In this document: positions 17,195 through 24,698 of the stretch, in pieces
How positions within the stretch are numbered: position 1 is the stretch's first letter
How the letters are laid out: the number at the start of each line of letters is the position of its first letter
Assembly (NCBI RefSeq): GCF_008642355.1
Contig: NZ_CP029193.1
Coordinates: forward strand, 4,488,001 to 4,552,000
Source of the DNA: Streptomyces venezuelae
GTDB taxonomy: Bacteria; Actinomycetota; Actinomycetes; Streptomycetales; Streptomycetaceae
Length of the DNA: 64,000 nucleotides
Direction of reading: 5' to 3'
Position numbers and translations under genes: made by a program
Notes under the pieces: generated by a model
What the model was told of the DNA's origin: nothing
Databases searched by the model: none
The model's input: only the letters and a program-made list of their open reading frames with translations

Positions 17195-18270
17195 TGCGAC
17201 GCCGTACGGGGCTTCTTCTGGGCGCGGCCGTACTCACCGCCGCGGCGGCCGGGGCCGCTCTCCTCACCGTCACCTCCGACGAGTCGGGCGCGGGAAGCGG
17301 GGACGCCGCGCCCCCTGCCGCCACCGCCGAGGTCACCCGCACCGACCTCGTGCGGTCCGAGACGGCCGACGGGAAGATCGACTTCGCGGGACGGCGTGCC
17401 GTGAAGTCGCCGGTCGAGGGGACGGTGACGGTCGCCGCGCGGGAGGGCGCCACCGTCGCGCGCGGAGAGACCCTCTACGAACGGGACGACAAACCGGTGA
17501 CGCTCATGTACGGGCCCGTACCGGCGTTCCGGGAGATGAAGGCGGGCGATCGCGGCAGCGACGTGCTCCAGCTGGAGCGCAACCTGGCCGCCCTCGGCTA
17601 CGGAACGGGCCTCTACGTAGACCCGCGTTACGACGCCGCGACCGAGGCCGCCGTCAAACGGTGGCAGAAATCCCTCAACCGCACACCGACGGGCCGGGTC
17701 GGCGAGGGAGACGTGGTCTTCCAGCCCGACCGGGTCAAGGTGGTCTCCGCGGACGCGGCGCTCGCGGACCAGGTGGGACCCGACGGTCCGGTCCTCACGG
17801 TCGCCTCGACGCAGCCGGTCGTACGCGCCGAGCTCGACGAGTCCGACGCGCAGTTGACCGCGCGGGGCACCAAGGTCGAGGTCACGCTGCCGAGCGGCAG
17901 AACGGAACCGGGCCGCGTCTCGGGCACGGCACGACCGGAGGAGCAGGACGGGGCCGGGGGAGGCGGGTCCGGCGACGGCATCACGGTCGAGGTCACGCTG
18001 GACGGGGGCCGGTCGGCCGCGGCGGGCGAGGACGCGAAGGCCACGGCGACCGTGAAGTTCGTGAGCGAGTCCCGCGAGAACGTCCTCACCGTCCCGGTGG
18101 AGGCTGTGGTGGCCCTGCGCGGCGCGCACGGCGGCTACGGCCTCCAGACGGTCAGCGGCGGCACCTCGCGCATGGTGCGGGTGAAGACGGGCATGACCGC
18201 CGACGGCAGGATCGAGGTCAGCGGCTCCGGCATCACGGAGGGGACGAAGGTCGGGGTGGCGACGCCATGA
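17194..18270 (+). CDS. MacA/HlyD-like periplasmic adaptor with peptidoglycan-binding domain
   Basis: A 358-residue exported adaptor of an ABC efflux system. One N-terminal signal/anchor (about 5-25) is followed by a lipoyl/HlyD-like segment (KSPVEGTVTVAAREGATVARGETL, given here by its ends at about residues 69-92), then a peptidoglycan-binding type 1 domain (GDRGSDVLQLERNLAALGYG; AVKRWQKSLN), and a beta-barrel C-terminus ending in TVPVEAVVAL and a GTKVGVATP strand. Fusion of a PG-binding domain into the adaptor is common in Gram-positive MacA-like proteins and likely anchors it to the wall. Operon: lipoprotein - adaptor - ATPase - permease, with 1-nt and 4-nt overlaps. Confidence 0.85.
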   Translation: MRRRTGLLLGAAVLTAAAAGAALLTVTSDESGAGSGDAAPPAATAEVTRTDLVRSETADGKIDFAGRRAVKSPVEGTVTVAAREGATVARGETLYERDDKPVTLMYGPVPAFREMKAGDRGSDVLQLERNLAALGYGTGLYVDPRYDAATEAAVKRWQKSLNRTPTGRVGEGDVVFQPDRVKVVSADAALADQVGPDGPVLTVASTQPVVRAELDESDAQLTARGTKVEVTLPSGRTEPGRVSGTARPEEQDGAGGGGSGDGITVEVTLDGGRSAAAGEDAKATATVKFVSESRENVLTVPVEAVVALRGAHGGYGLQTVSGGTSRMVRVKTGMTADGRIEVSGSGITEGTKVGVATP

Positions 18271-19043
18271 CGAAACCCACGACTACGAAGCATGCGACTA
18301 CGAAGCATGCGGCTTCGAAGCGCACGACTACGAAGCATGCGACTACGAAGCATGCGACTACGAAGCATGTGACCTCCCTGGTCGAACTCCGGGACGTCAC
18401 CAAGGCGTACGCCGGGGGCGTCCACGCCCTGCGCGGCGTGAACCTCACCGTCCGCGCGGGCGAGCTCCTCGCGATCGTCGGGCCATCCGGCTCCGGCAAG
18501 TCGACGATGCTGAACGTCATCGGCACGCTCGACAAGCCCACGTCCGGCACGGTCCGCGTCGCGGGCCACGACGTGGGCGCACTCTCCGATGCCCGCCTGT
18601 CGGCGCTGCGCGCCCGCCACATCGGCTTCGTCTTCCAGCACTTCCACCTCGCGGCGGGCCGCGACGCGGTCGACAACGTCGCGGACGGACTGCTCTATGC
18701 GGGCGTGCCCCTCAAGAAGCGCCGCGCCCGCGCCCGCGCGGCGCTGGAACGGGTCGGGCTCGGCCACCGCCTCGGCCACCGGCCCGCCGAACTGTCCGGC
18801 GGCGAGAAGCAGCGCGTGGCGATCGCCCGCGCACTCGTGGGCGAGCCGTCCCTCCTCCTCGCGGATGAGCCGACGGGCGCCCTGGACACGGCGTCCGGCG
18901 CGGTGGTCATGGAGCTGCTCCACGAGCTCAACGCGACCGGCACGACGGTCTGCGTGATCACGCACGACCACGACATAGCCGCCGCCCTGCCGCGCCGCGT
19001 CCGTTTCCGGGACGGCGAAATCGTGACGGACGCGGCCCGATGA
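18267..19043 (+). CDS. MacB-type ABC transporter ATPase with Thr-Lys-His repeat N-terminus
   Basis: A 258-residue ATP-binding subunit of the MacB/LolD class: Walker A GPSGSGKSTML (about 72-82), Q-loop FVFQHFHL, signature LSGGEKQRVAIARAL, Walker B LLLADEPTGALD, and H-loop VITHDHD. It should power the adjacent FtsX-type permease. The first 35 residues are unusual: TTKHA units from a 15-bp DNA repeat precede the normal domain start (SLVELRDVTKAYAGG). ATG 18267 overlaps the adaptor stop (ATGA); GTG 18369 right after the repeats would give a standard-length protein, so the repeat tail might be untranslated or clipped, but coupling favours 18267. Confidence 0.9.
   Translation: MTKPTTTKHATTKHAASKRTTTKHATTKHATTKHVTSLVELRDVTKAYAGGVHALRGVNLTVRAGELLAIVGPSGSGKSTMLNVIGTLDKPTSGTVRVAGHDVGALSDARLSALRARHIGFVFQHFHLAAGRDAVDNVADGLLYAGVPLKKRRARARAALERVGLGHRLGHRPAELSGGEKQRVAIARALVGEPSLLLADEPTGALDTASGAVVMELLHELNATGTTVCVITHDHDIAAALPRRVRFRDGEIVTDAAR
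18282..18371 (+). repeat. six 15-bp in-frame repeats encoding TTKHA units
   Basis: Six units of ACTACGAAGCATGCG run head to tail; four are perfect, the third is diverged (encodes ASKRT) and the last ends in GTG. Each unit holds the palindrome GCATGC at the junction. Confidence 0.9.
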
Positions 19044-20266
19044 CCGAAGAAGGACCGATGACAGGAGAAAGGGCAAGGGACCGGGTGAAGCCCGCCCGCC
19101 TCTCACCCGGCGACATCCTGCGCGTCGGCGCGGTGGGCCTGCGCGCCCGCCGCACCCGGGTCGTCCTCTCCGCGCTCGGCATCGCGATCGGCATCGCCAC
19201 GATGGTCGCGGTCGTCGGCCTCTCCCAGTCCAGCAAGTCGGACCTGATGGCGAAGCTCGACCGGCTCGGCACGAACCTCCTCACCGCGGAGGCGGGCAAG
19301 GACGCGGTGGGCCGGCACGTGCCGCTGCCCAAGTCGGCGGTGGCGATGGTGGAGCGCATCGGTCCGGTCCGGCACGCCACGGCCACAGGGAACGTGGACA
19401 CCCGCATCCGTCGCAGTGATGTCGTCCCCCAGGAACGGACGGCGGGCGTGACGGCGCAGGCGGCCCGCACCGACCTCCTGACGGCCCTCAACGCGCGCGT
19501 AAGGCAGGGCCGGTGGCTGGACCGGGCCGGCGAGCGGCTTCCCGTCACCGTTCTCGGTTCGGTGGCGGCGGAACGGCTCGGCGTCCGGGCCCCCGGCGAG
19601 AAGATCATGATGGGCGACTCGTACGTGGTCGTCGTCGGCATCCTGGAGCCGGTCGAGCTGGTCCCGACGCTGGACCGCGTCGCGCTGGTCGGCTTTCCGG
19701 CGGCCGAGAAGTACTTCGGCTTCGACGGACACCCGTCGATGATCTTCGAGCGGTCGCCCGACGGCACGGTGGAGGACGTACGGGAGGTCCTGGCCCGCAC
19801 GGTCAGCCCCGGTGACGAGGGCTCCGTGAAGGTCTCGCGCCCCTCGGACGCGCTGGCCGCGAAGGCGGCGACGGACGAGGGCCTGACGGCACTCATGCTC
19901 GGCCTGGGCGCTGTGGCGCTGCTCGTCGGGGGCGTCGGGGTCGCCAACACGATGGTGATCTCCGTCCTGGAGCGTCGCGCGGAGATCGGTCTGCGCCGCG
20001 CGCTGGGCGCCACGAAGGGGGCGATACGTCTCCAGTTCCTGACGGAGTCCCTGCTCCTGTCGGCGCTGGGCGGGGCGGTGGGCGCGGTGCTCGGGGCGGC
20101 GGCGACGTACGCGTTCGCGCTGAGCCGGGAGTGGGTACCGGTGGTGCCGCCGTGGTCGCTGACGGCGGGTTTCGCGGCGACGCTGGTCATCGGCATGGTG
20201 GCGGGCCTCTATCCGGCGGTACGGGCGGCACGGCTGCACCCGACGGTGGCGCTCAACGCAACGTGA
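19040..20266 (+). CDS. MacB-type ABC transporter permease (FtsX domain)
   Basis: A 408-residue permease of the MacB/FtsX family. TM1 is at about residues 35-57 (VVLSALGIAIGIATMVAVVGL), followed by a large extracytoplasmic MacB core domain (about 60-280), and three more helices near the C-terminus (AVALLVGGVGVANTMVISV, LLSALGGAVGAVLGAAATYAFAL by position, LVIGMVAGLYPAVRAARL). The ERRAEIGLRRALGATKG cytoplasmic loop and PTVALNA end are typical. It overlaps the ATPase stop by 4 nt. Together with the adaptor and lipoprotein it forms a one-way exporter, probably for a peptide, antibiotic or lipid; the divergent two-component system is the likely controller. Confidence 0.92.
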   Translation: MTEEGPMTGERARDRVKPARLSPGDILRVGAVGLRARRTRVVLSALGIAIGIATMVAVVGLSQSSKSDLMAKLDRLGTNLLTAEAGKDAVGRHVPLPKSAVAMVERIGPVRHATATGNVDTRIRRSDVVPQERTAGVTAQAARTDLLTALNARVRQGRWLDRAGERLPVTVLGSVAAERLGVRAPGEKIMMGDSYVVVVGILEPVELVPTLDRVALVGFPAAEKYFGFDGHPSMIFERSPDGTVEDVREVLARTVSPGDEGSVKVSRPSDALAAKAATDEGLTALMLGLGAVALLVGGVGVANTMVISVLERRAEIGLRRALGATKGAIRLQFLTESLLLSALGGAVGAVLGAAATYAFALSREWVPVVPPWSLTAGFAATLVIGMVAGLYPAVRAARLHPTVALNAT

Positions 20267-20361
20267 CCCGCTCCGCGGGCGCCCCCTCACGCTTCCCTCT
20301 GACCCCGCCCTCTCATGCTCCCCTTTCTCGCTCCGCCCGATATGCCCCGTATCATCACAGA

Positions 20362-22986
20362 GTGACCTGGCTCCGCGCGCTGAAAGAGACAGCTCGCGCG
20401 GGCCTGACCGTCGAGCGCAAACGTCTGGAACCCCTCGTCGCCCTGCGCGGCGCCGCCGGCCTCGCCGTCGTCATCGGCCTCAGCCTCACGCTGTTCGGGC
20501 CCGCGGTGGCGGCGAGCTCCGCGTTCGGCGCGTTCCAGGCGGCCATCGCCACGTTCCAGCGCAGCTGGCGGCCGCGGCCCGAACTGGCGCTCGCCTCCGG
20601 CACGAGCCTCGCCGTCTCGACCTTCCTCGGCTACCTCACCGGTTCCCATCTGCTCCTCTTCCTCGCCCTGCTCTGCCTGTGGACGTTCCTGGCGGGCATG
20701 AGCTGGGCGGCGGGACCCACGGTCGGCATCATCGCGTCGTCCAACGTCGCGATCATGCTGGTGACGGTCACGATCCCGACGTCCGTCGCCGCGGCGGCGG
20801 GCCACGCGGCGATGATGATCGTGGGCGGCTGCGTGCAGGCGGCGCTGGTGATCCTCTTTCCGGTACGCCGATGGGGCGCCCACCGGGACGCGCTGGCGGA
20901 CGCGCTGGCGGCCGAGGCGGACTACGCGCGCCGGCTCCGCCACGATCCCGTGGCCCCGTTCGACCCCGAACCCCTCATGGCGGCGCGCGACGCGGCGACG
21001 ATCACCGCACGTCAGGCCCGCACGCGCCCCGCCGAGCTGCACGGGGCGCGGGGCGTCGCCGAACGCATCCGCCCGGTGCTCGCCTCCCTGGCGGACCCGG
21101 CGGTGGGCGTCCCCGTGGAGGGCAAGGAGCGGGACCGGGTCAGGGAACTCCTGGCGGCGGCGGGCGCGGTCCTGGACGCGGCGGCGCGGGCGATCCGGCA
21201 CGGCGAGCCGGTCAAGATCCCCCCGGAGGCGGAGGCCGCGCTCCGGACCCCGGACACGGGGGCGATCCTCACGGGCCCGGCGTACCGCGCGGCAACCCGC
21301 CTGGGCGCGCTCCTGAAGGACGTCCTGGAAACAGCGGGCACCTCCAACACCCCAACGCCCCCTTCACCCCCGCCCCCTGCGCCTGCGGGGCCTGCGCCTG
21401 CGGAGCCCGCTCCTGCTGGGCCTGCGCCTGCGGGGCCTGCGTCTGCGGGGCCTGCTCCTGCGGAGCCCGCTCCTGCGGAGCCTGCGTCTGCGGGGCCTGC
21501 TCCTGCGGAGCCCGCTCCTGCGGAGCCCGCTCCTGCCGGGCCTGCTGCCGCGGAGTCTGCTCCTGCGGGGCCTGCTCCTGCCGGGCCTGCTGCCGCGGAG
21601 TCTGCTCCTGCGGAGCCCGCTGTCGTGGATCCCCCTCCCACCGGCCGCGCCCCCGCAGACCCCCCTCCCACCCCTCCTCCCCCCGCAGAGTCCGCACCTC
21701 CGAAGGCGGCCCCCGCCACGGCCCCCGGGGCCGACCCCGACACAGCCCACAGGGCCGCCCCCACCACGGCCCCCGGGGCCGCCCCCGGCACAGGCCCTGC
21801 CGCGGCCCCCGACACAGCCCCCGGCACCGCCCCCACCCCAGCCCCCGCCGTGCCCCACGCCCCCCTCCTCCGCCCCACCCTCTTCGCGCTGGTCCCTGCC
21901 GCGATCCGGGCCGTGCGGGGGGAGTTGCGGCACGAGTCGCCGATCACTCGGCATGCCATCCGCGTGACCGCCGTGGCCGCCGCCGGGTATCTGCTCGGGC
22001 ACTTGCTGCCCCTCGGGCACGGCTACTGGGCCCCCATGGCCTCCGTCATGGTGATGCGGCCCGACTTCTCCCAGACGTACTCCCGCGCGGTCGCCCGTTT
22101 CGGCGGCACCCTCGTCGGCGTCGCCCTCGCCACGGGCCTCGTCCAGCTCGCCCACCCCGGCACCGGCCTCTCCGCCGCGCTCGCCGTGCTCTGCGCCGGG
22201 ATGATGTACCTGCTGATGCGCACCGGACAGGTCGCGGCCCAGGCCTGCGTGGCCGCGTACGTCGTCTTCCTGCTCGGCATGGGCGGCCAGCAGTGGACGC
22301 AGACCGTCCCGGAGCGCGTCGTCCTCACCCTGCTCGGCGGCGTCCTCGCGATGATCGCGTACGCCCTCTACCCCGCCTGGGAGACCCCCCGCCTCCGCAC
22401 CCGCCTCGCCGACTGGCTGATCGCCGACGGCCGTTACGCGGCCGCCGTCGTCGACCGCTACGCCCACCCCGCCGGCAAGGCCTGTCCCGACGTCCGCGAG
22501 GCTCTGCTCGCCGCCCGCGACGCCCGCGTCGCCTGGCAGGAAGCCGTCGACCGGGCCAAGAACGAGCCGGTGCGCCACCGCGGCCTCTCCCGCGCCGCGG
22601 CCGCCGACGCGGAGGAGACCCTCGCCCAACTGGGCCGCGTCGCCATGCTGATGGAGGCGCACCTGCCGGAGCGCGGCGACACCCCCGTCCCCGCGGCGGC
22701 CCGCCTCGCCGAGGCGCTGCGCAAGTCGACCGAGCAGGGCGCCAAGGCGTTGCGCGAACGCCGGGTGCCCAAATGGGAGGCGGTCCGCGCCGCACTGGAC
22801 GAGTGGGACGGCGAGGGCGTCCCCGACCGCGTGGTCCGCAGAGGCGCGGGGCTGCTCCTGGAGACCCTCGACGAACTGTCCGACGCCCTGGACACCTCGC
22901 CTCCGCCGATGCTGGTCGACGGTACGTCGACGAAGCGCCCGGACGACGACGGGCCGCGGAACCCGGAGGGTCCCGCGGCCCGTTGA
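20362..22986 (+). CDS. FUSC-family membrane protein with long Pro-Ala linker
   Basis: An 874-residue integral membrane protein of the FUSC/YccS family (aromatic-acid-exporter-like). Two similar membrane halves, about residues 25-165 and about 535-680, each with 5-6 helices, are joined by a soluble segment and a very long low-complexity linker (about 335-510) of Gly-Pro-Ala/Glu-Pro-Ala units. A second soluble helical domain closes the protein. FUSC proteins are thought to export aromatic carboxylates and similar compounds; substrate unknown. GTG 20362 is chosen as homology and hydrophobic pattern begin there and TATCAT lies 6 nt upstream. A hairpin at 22949-22983 is built into its 3' end. Confidence 0.85.
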   Translation: MTWLRALKETARAGLTVERKRLEPLVALRGAAGLAVVIGLSLTLFGPAVAASSAFGAFQAAIATFQRSWRPRPELALASGTSLAVSTFLGYLTGSHLLLFLALLCLWTFLAGMSWAAGPTVGIIASSNVAIMLVTVTIPTSVAAAAGHAAMMIVGGCVQAALVILFPVRRWGAHRDALADALAAEADYARRLRHDPVAPFDPEPLMAARDAATITARQARTRPAELHGARGVAERIRPVLASLADPAVGVPVEGKERDRVRELLAAAGAVLDAAARAIRHGEPVKIPPEAEAALRTPDTGAILTGPAYRAATRLGALLKDVLETAGTSNTPTPPSPPPPAPAGPAPAEPAPAGPAPAGPASAGPAPAEPAPAEPASAGPAPAEPAPAEPAPAGPAAAESAPAGPAPAGPAAAESAPAEPAVVDPPPTGRAPADPPPTPPPPAESAPPKAAPATAPGADPDTAHRAAPTTAPGAAPGTGPAAAPDTAPGTAPTPAPAVPHAPLLRPTLFALVPAAIRAVRGELRHESPITRHAIRVTAVAAAGYLLGHLLPLGHGYWAPMASVMVMRPDFSQTYSRAVARFGGTLVGVALATGLVQLAHPGTGLSAALAVLCAGMMYLLMRTGQVAAQACVAAYVVFLLGMGGQQWTQTVPERVVLTLLGGVLAMIAYALYPAWETPRLRTRLADWLIADGRYAAAVVDRYAHPAGKACPDVREALLAARDARVAWQEAVDRAKNEPVRHRGLSRAAAADAEETLAQLGRVAMLMEAHLPERGDTPVPAAARLAEALRKSTEQGAKALRERRVPKWEAVRAALDEWDGEGVPDRVVRRGAGLLLETLDELSDALDTSPPPMLVDGTSTKRPDDDGPRNPEGPAAR
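21361..21640 (+). repeat. GC-rich tandem repeats encoding the Pro-Ala linker
   Basis: Many in-frame variants of GCGGAGCCCGCTCCTGCGG encode Ala-Glu/Gly-Pro-Ala units. A looser Pro/Ala-rich stretch continues to about 21860. The repeats are also open on the other strand, producing Gln/Pro-rich spurious frames. Confidence 0.9.
22949..22983 (+). terminator. terminator-like hairpin inside the FUSC gene end
   Basis: An 11-bp perfect stem (22949-22959 with 22973-22983) with further inner pairing (ACCC/GGGT) ends one base before the stop codon, so the last codons double as a terminator. Confidence 0.65.
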
Positions 22987-23044
22987 AGGCACAGAGTGGG
23001 TACGACAGGTACGGCAGGTACGGCACTGCCTCAGGTGCCGCCGC

Positions 23045-23575
23045 TCAGGACTGCGGCATTCCCGCCGTCGGCAGCCCCTCGGGGAGCTTGCCGCCCTCCG
23101 TCTTCAGGAACTCGTCCGTGCCCGCACTGCCCCAGGCGACCTTCATCGACTTGGCGTCCACGGACTCGATCCGGCCCGCCGTACGGTCCCCGTCGCCCTT
23201 CGGGCACTTGAGGGAGAGCGTCTGCGAGCCCGTCTCGCCGCCCACGCTGCCGTTGCACAGCACGTCCTCGCCGAGGAGCGTCGCCGTCTTGCCCTCGACC
23301 GCGAGGACGAGCGGCTTCCCACCGGACGTGGCGATCCACGAACCCTCCAGGCTGCCGCCCTTCGAGCCGGAGCCACCGGACCCACCGGAGCCGCCGTCGG
23401 ACGAACCCGAGGAACCGGACGAGCCCGACGAGCCCGACGATCCGCGGTCCTTCTTGCCGCCACCGCCACCGCCATCGCCGTCCCCGTCACTCCCGCACCC
23501 GCTCAGCACCAGCGCAGCGGCGAGGCCCGCCACCGCCGTACCGAGCACCCGGCCATTACGGACGTACGTACGCAC
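23045..23575 (-). CDS. small lipoprotein with Gly-Ser linker
   Basis: A 176-residue putative lipoprotein: signal peptide with lipobox LSGC (Cys27), an acidic/Gly stretch and a (Gly-Ser-Ser)n linker (about 28-70), then a compact C-terminal beta domain (GSWIATSGGKPLVLAVEG to LKTEGGKLPEGLP) with two cysteines. The domain reads like small actinomycete lipoproteins that follow a Gly-rich tether; function unknown. GTG 23575 is preferred because AGGGGG lies 7-8 nt upstream; the frame is open to 23617. It is convergent with FUSC and upstream of, but separated from, the ribosomal protein genes, so co-function is not implied. Confidence 0.75.
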   Translation of the reverse strand: MRTYVRNGRVLGTAVAGLAAALVLSGCGSDGDGDGGGGGGKKDRGSSGSSGSSGSSGSSDGGSGGSGGSGSKGGSLEGSWIATSGGKPLVLAVEGKTATLLGEDVLCNGSVGGETGSQTLSLKCPKGDGDRTAGRIESVDAKSMKVAWGSAGTDEFLKTEGGKLPEGLPTAGMPQS

Positions 23576-23641
23576 TTGAAGTCCCCCTGGTCGACGCAGT
23601 GTGCGCCGGGCGGTCACGGCCCGGCCAAATCGCGCGCCAAG

Positions 23642-23947
23642 CTACCAGGACGACTTGCGCACGCCGGGGAGAAATCCGGCGTGCGCTTGCTCACGCAGGT
23701 TGACCCTCGACAGCCCGAACGCCCCGACGTATCCGCGCGGGCGCCCGTCGACGCTGTCCCGGTTCCGTACCCGCGTCGCGCTCGCGTCCCGCGGCTGCCG
23801 CGCCAACTCCCTTCGTGCAGCGAGCCGTTGCTCCGGAGACGTGCCCGGCCTGCGGATGAGTTCCTTGAGCTCCGCACGCCTCGCCGCGTACCGCGCGACG
23901 ATCACGCGCCGCTGCTCGTTCTTCGCGATCTTGCTCTTCTTGGCCAT
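23642..23947 (-). CDS. rpsN: 30S ribosomal protein S14, zinc-independent paralog
   Basis: A 101-residue uS14 of the long, zinc-free type: [15 protein letters not shown] start and the [15 protein letters not shown] block where zinc-binding forms carry CxxC pairs; no cysteine is present. It assembles in the head of the 30S subunit. Its ATG overlaps the rpmB stop by 1 nt (TGATG), so L28 and S14 are co-translated. Actinomycetes carry such cysteine-free paralogs as Zur-controlled replacements when zinc is low; the cassette context and the Zur-like box 280 bp upstream support the same role here. Confidence 0.96.
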   Translation of the reverse strand: MAKKSKIAKNEQRRVIVARYAARRAELKELIRRPGTSPEQRLAARRELARQPRDASATRVRNRDSVDGRPRGYVGAFGLSRVNLREQAHAGFLPGVRKSSW

Positions 23948-24183
23948 CAGATCCTCACCCCGCGCGCACGGATCCTGGCGACGGCCGCCTCGATCCCGAT
24001 GCGGTCGACGGTCCTGATCCCCTTCGTGCTGAGCCGCAGCCGCACGTACCGGCTCTCGCTCGGCAGCCAGTACCGCTTGCGCTGGACGTTGGGGTCGAAG
24101 CGGCGGGACGTACGCCGATGCGAGTGGGAGATGTTGTTGCCGAAGCGGGGTTCCGCTCCGGTCAGCTGGCAGTGGGCGGACAA
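23947..24183 (-). CDS. rpmB: 50S ribosomal protein L28, zinc-cassette paralog
   Basis: A 78-residue bL28 with the full family sequence ([20 protein letters not shown], then [19 protein letters not shown]). Start is TTG 24183, with GAGAGG about 9 nt upstream; no ATG or GTG is available in frame nearby. The cysteine pairs of zinc-binding L28 are missing apart from Cys5. First gene of the rpmB-rpsN pair, divergent from rpmG; the 81-bp intergenic region carries a Zur-like palindrome and a strong promoter facing rpmG. A promoter for the rpmB side is less clear. Confidence 0.95.
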   Translation of the reverse strand: MSAHCQLTGAEPRFGNNISHSHRRTSRRFDPNVQRKRYWLPSESRYVRLRLSTKGIRTVDRIGIEAAVARIRARGVRI

Positions 24184-24230
24184 GGTGACGCACCTCTCGG
24201 TCGGAAAGCGGCGATGGACAGGACTCCCTG

Positions 24231-24258
24231 TTGAAAACGAGAGTCATTTTCATATACT
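24231..24258 (+). promoter_or_regulatory. rpmG promoter: -35 TTGAAA, -10 TATACT
   Basis: TTGAAA (24231-24236) and TATACT (24253-24258) are spaced by 16 bp. Transcription would start about 6-7 nt further, at or beside the rpmG ATG (24265), so the message is likely leaderless. The Zur-like palindrome covers the whole spacer. Confidence 0.7.
24232..24252. promoter_or_regulatory. Zur-box-like palindrome
   Basis: TGAAAA and TTTTCA arms lie 9 bp apart, with AAAACGA/TCATTTT half-sites differing at one base. This is the form of actinobacterial Zur operators (TGAAAAT..TTTTCA) and it sits between divergent zinc-free ribosomal protein genes, overlapping the promoter. Confidence 0.75.
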
Positions 24259-24264
24259 AGCCCC

Positions 24265-24429
24265 ATGGCCCGCAACGAACTCCGCCCCGTCATCAAGCTC
24301 CGCTCGACGGCAGGGACCGGCTATACGTACGTCACCCGTAAGAACCGGCGGAACAACCCCGACCGCCTCACCATCCGCAAGTACGACCCCATGGCCCGCC
24401 GCCACGTCGACTTCCGAGAGGAGCGCTGA
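24265..24429 (+). CDS. rpmG: 50S ribosomal protein L33, zinc-independent paralog
   Basis: A 54-residue bL33. The sequence [20 protein letters not shown] and the [18 protein letters not shown] block are diagnostic; the four zinc cysteines of the C+ form are absent. Part of the large ribosomal subunit. It is first in the unit rpmG - rpmE - COG0523 gene - rpsR, all nearly overlapping. ATG 24265 lies where transcription from the TATACT box should begin, so it is probably translated leaderless. Control is expected by Zur through the overlapping palindrome. Confidence 0.96.
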   Translation: MARNELRPVIKLRSTAGTGYTYVTRKNRRNNPDRLTIRKYDPMARRHVDFREER

Positions 24430-24434
24430 CCGTC

Positions 24435-24698
24435 ATGCGCAAGGACATCCACCCCCCGTACGGCCCGGTCGTCTTCCGTGACAAGGCCGCGGGCTTCGCC
24501 TTCCTCACCCGCTCGACGGCGGCGGGGAGCGAGACCGCGACCGGCGGCAGGACGATCGAGTGGGAGGACGGCCACACCTACCCCGTGATCGACGTCGAGG
24601 TCTCGTCCGCGAGTCACCCCTTCTACACGGGCACGTCCCGTGTGATGGACACGGCGGGCCGCGTCGAGCGCTTCGAGCGCCGGTTCGGCAAGCGCTGA
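24435..24698 (+). CDS. rpmE2: 50S ribosomal protein L31 type B
   Basis: An 87-residue bL31 of type [21 protein letters not shown], the FLTRST strand and [20 protein letters not shown] are all family-defining, and the CxxC zinc site of type A is absent. It lies at the central protuberance of the 50S subunit. Five bases separate it from rpmG, and its stop overlaps the next start (TGATG). Type B L31 replaces the zinc-binding form in zinc limitation in several bacteria, here probably as part of a Zur regulon. Confidence 0.96.
   Translation: MRKDIHPPYGPVVFRDKAAGFAFLTRSTAAGSETATGGRTIEWEDGHTYPVIDVEVSSASHPFYTGTSRVMDTAGRVERFERRFGKR

Noticed and set aside
18282..18371. Possible CRISPR-like or regulatory repeat array.
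   Set aside because: Units are contiguous, in frame and without spacers; they are coding tandem repeats.
21269..21697. Gln/Pro-rich minus-strand frame (QAPQERAPQ-like repeats).
   Set aside because: It is produced by the repeat DNA of the FUSC linker read in antisense.
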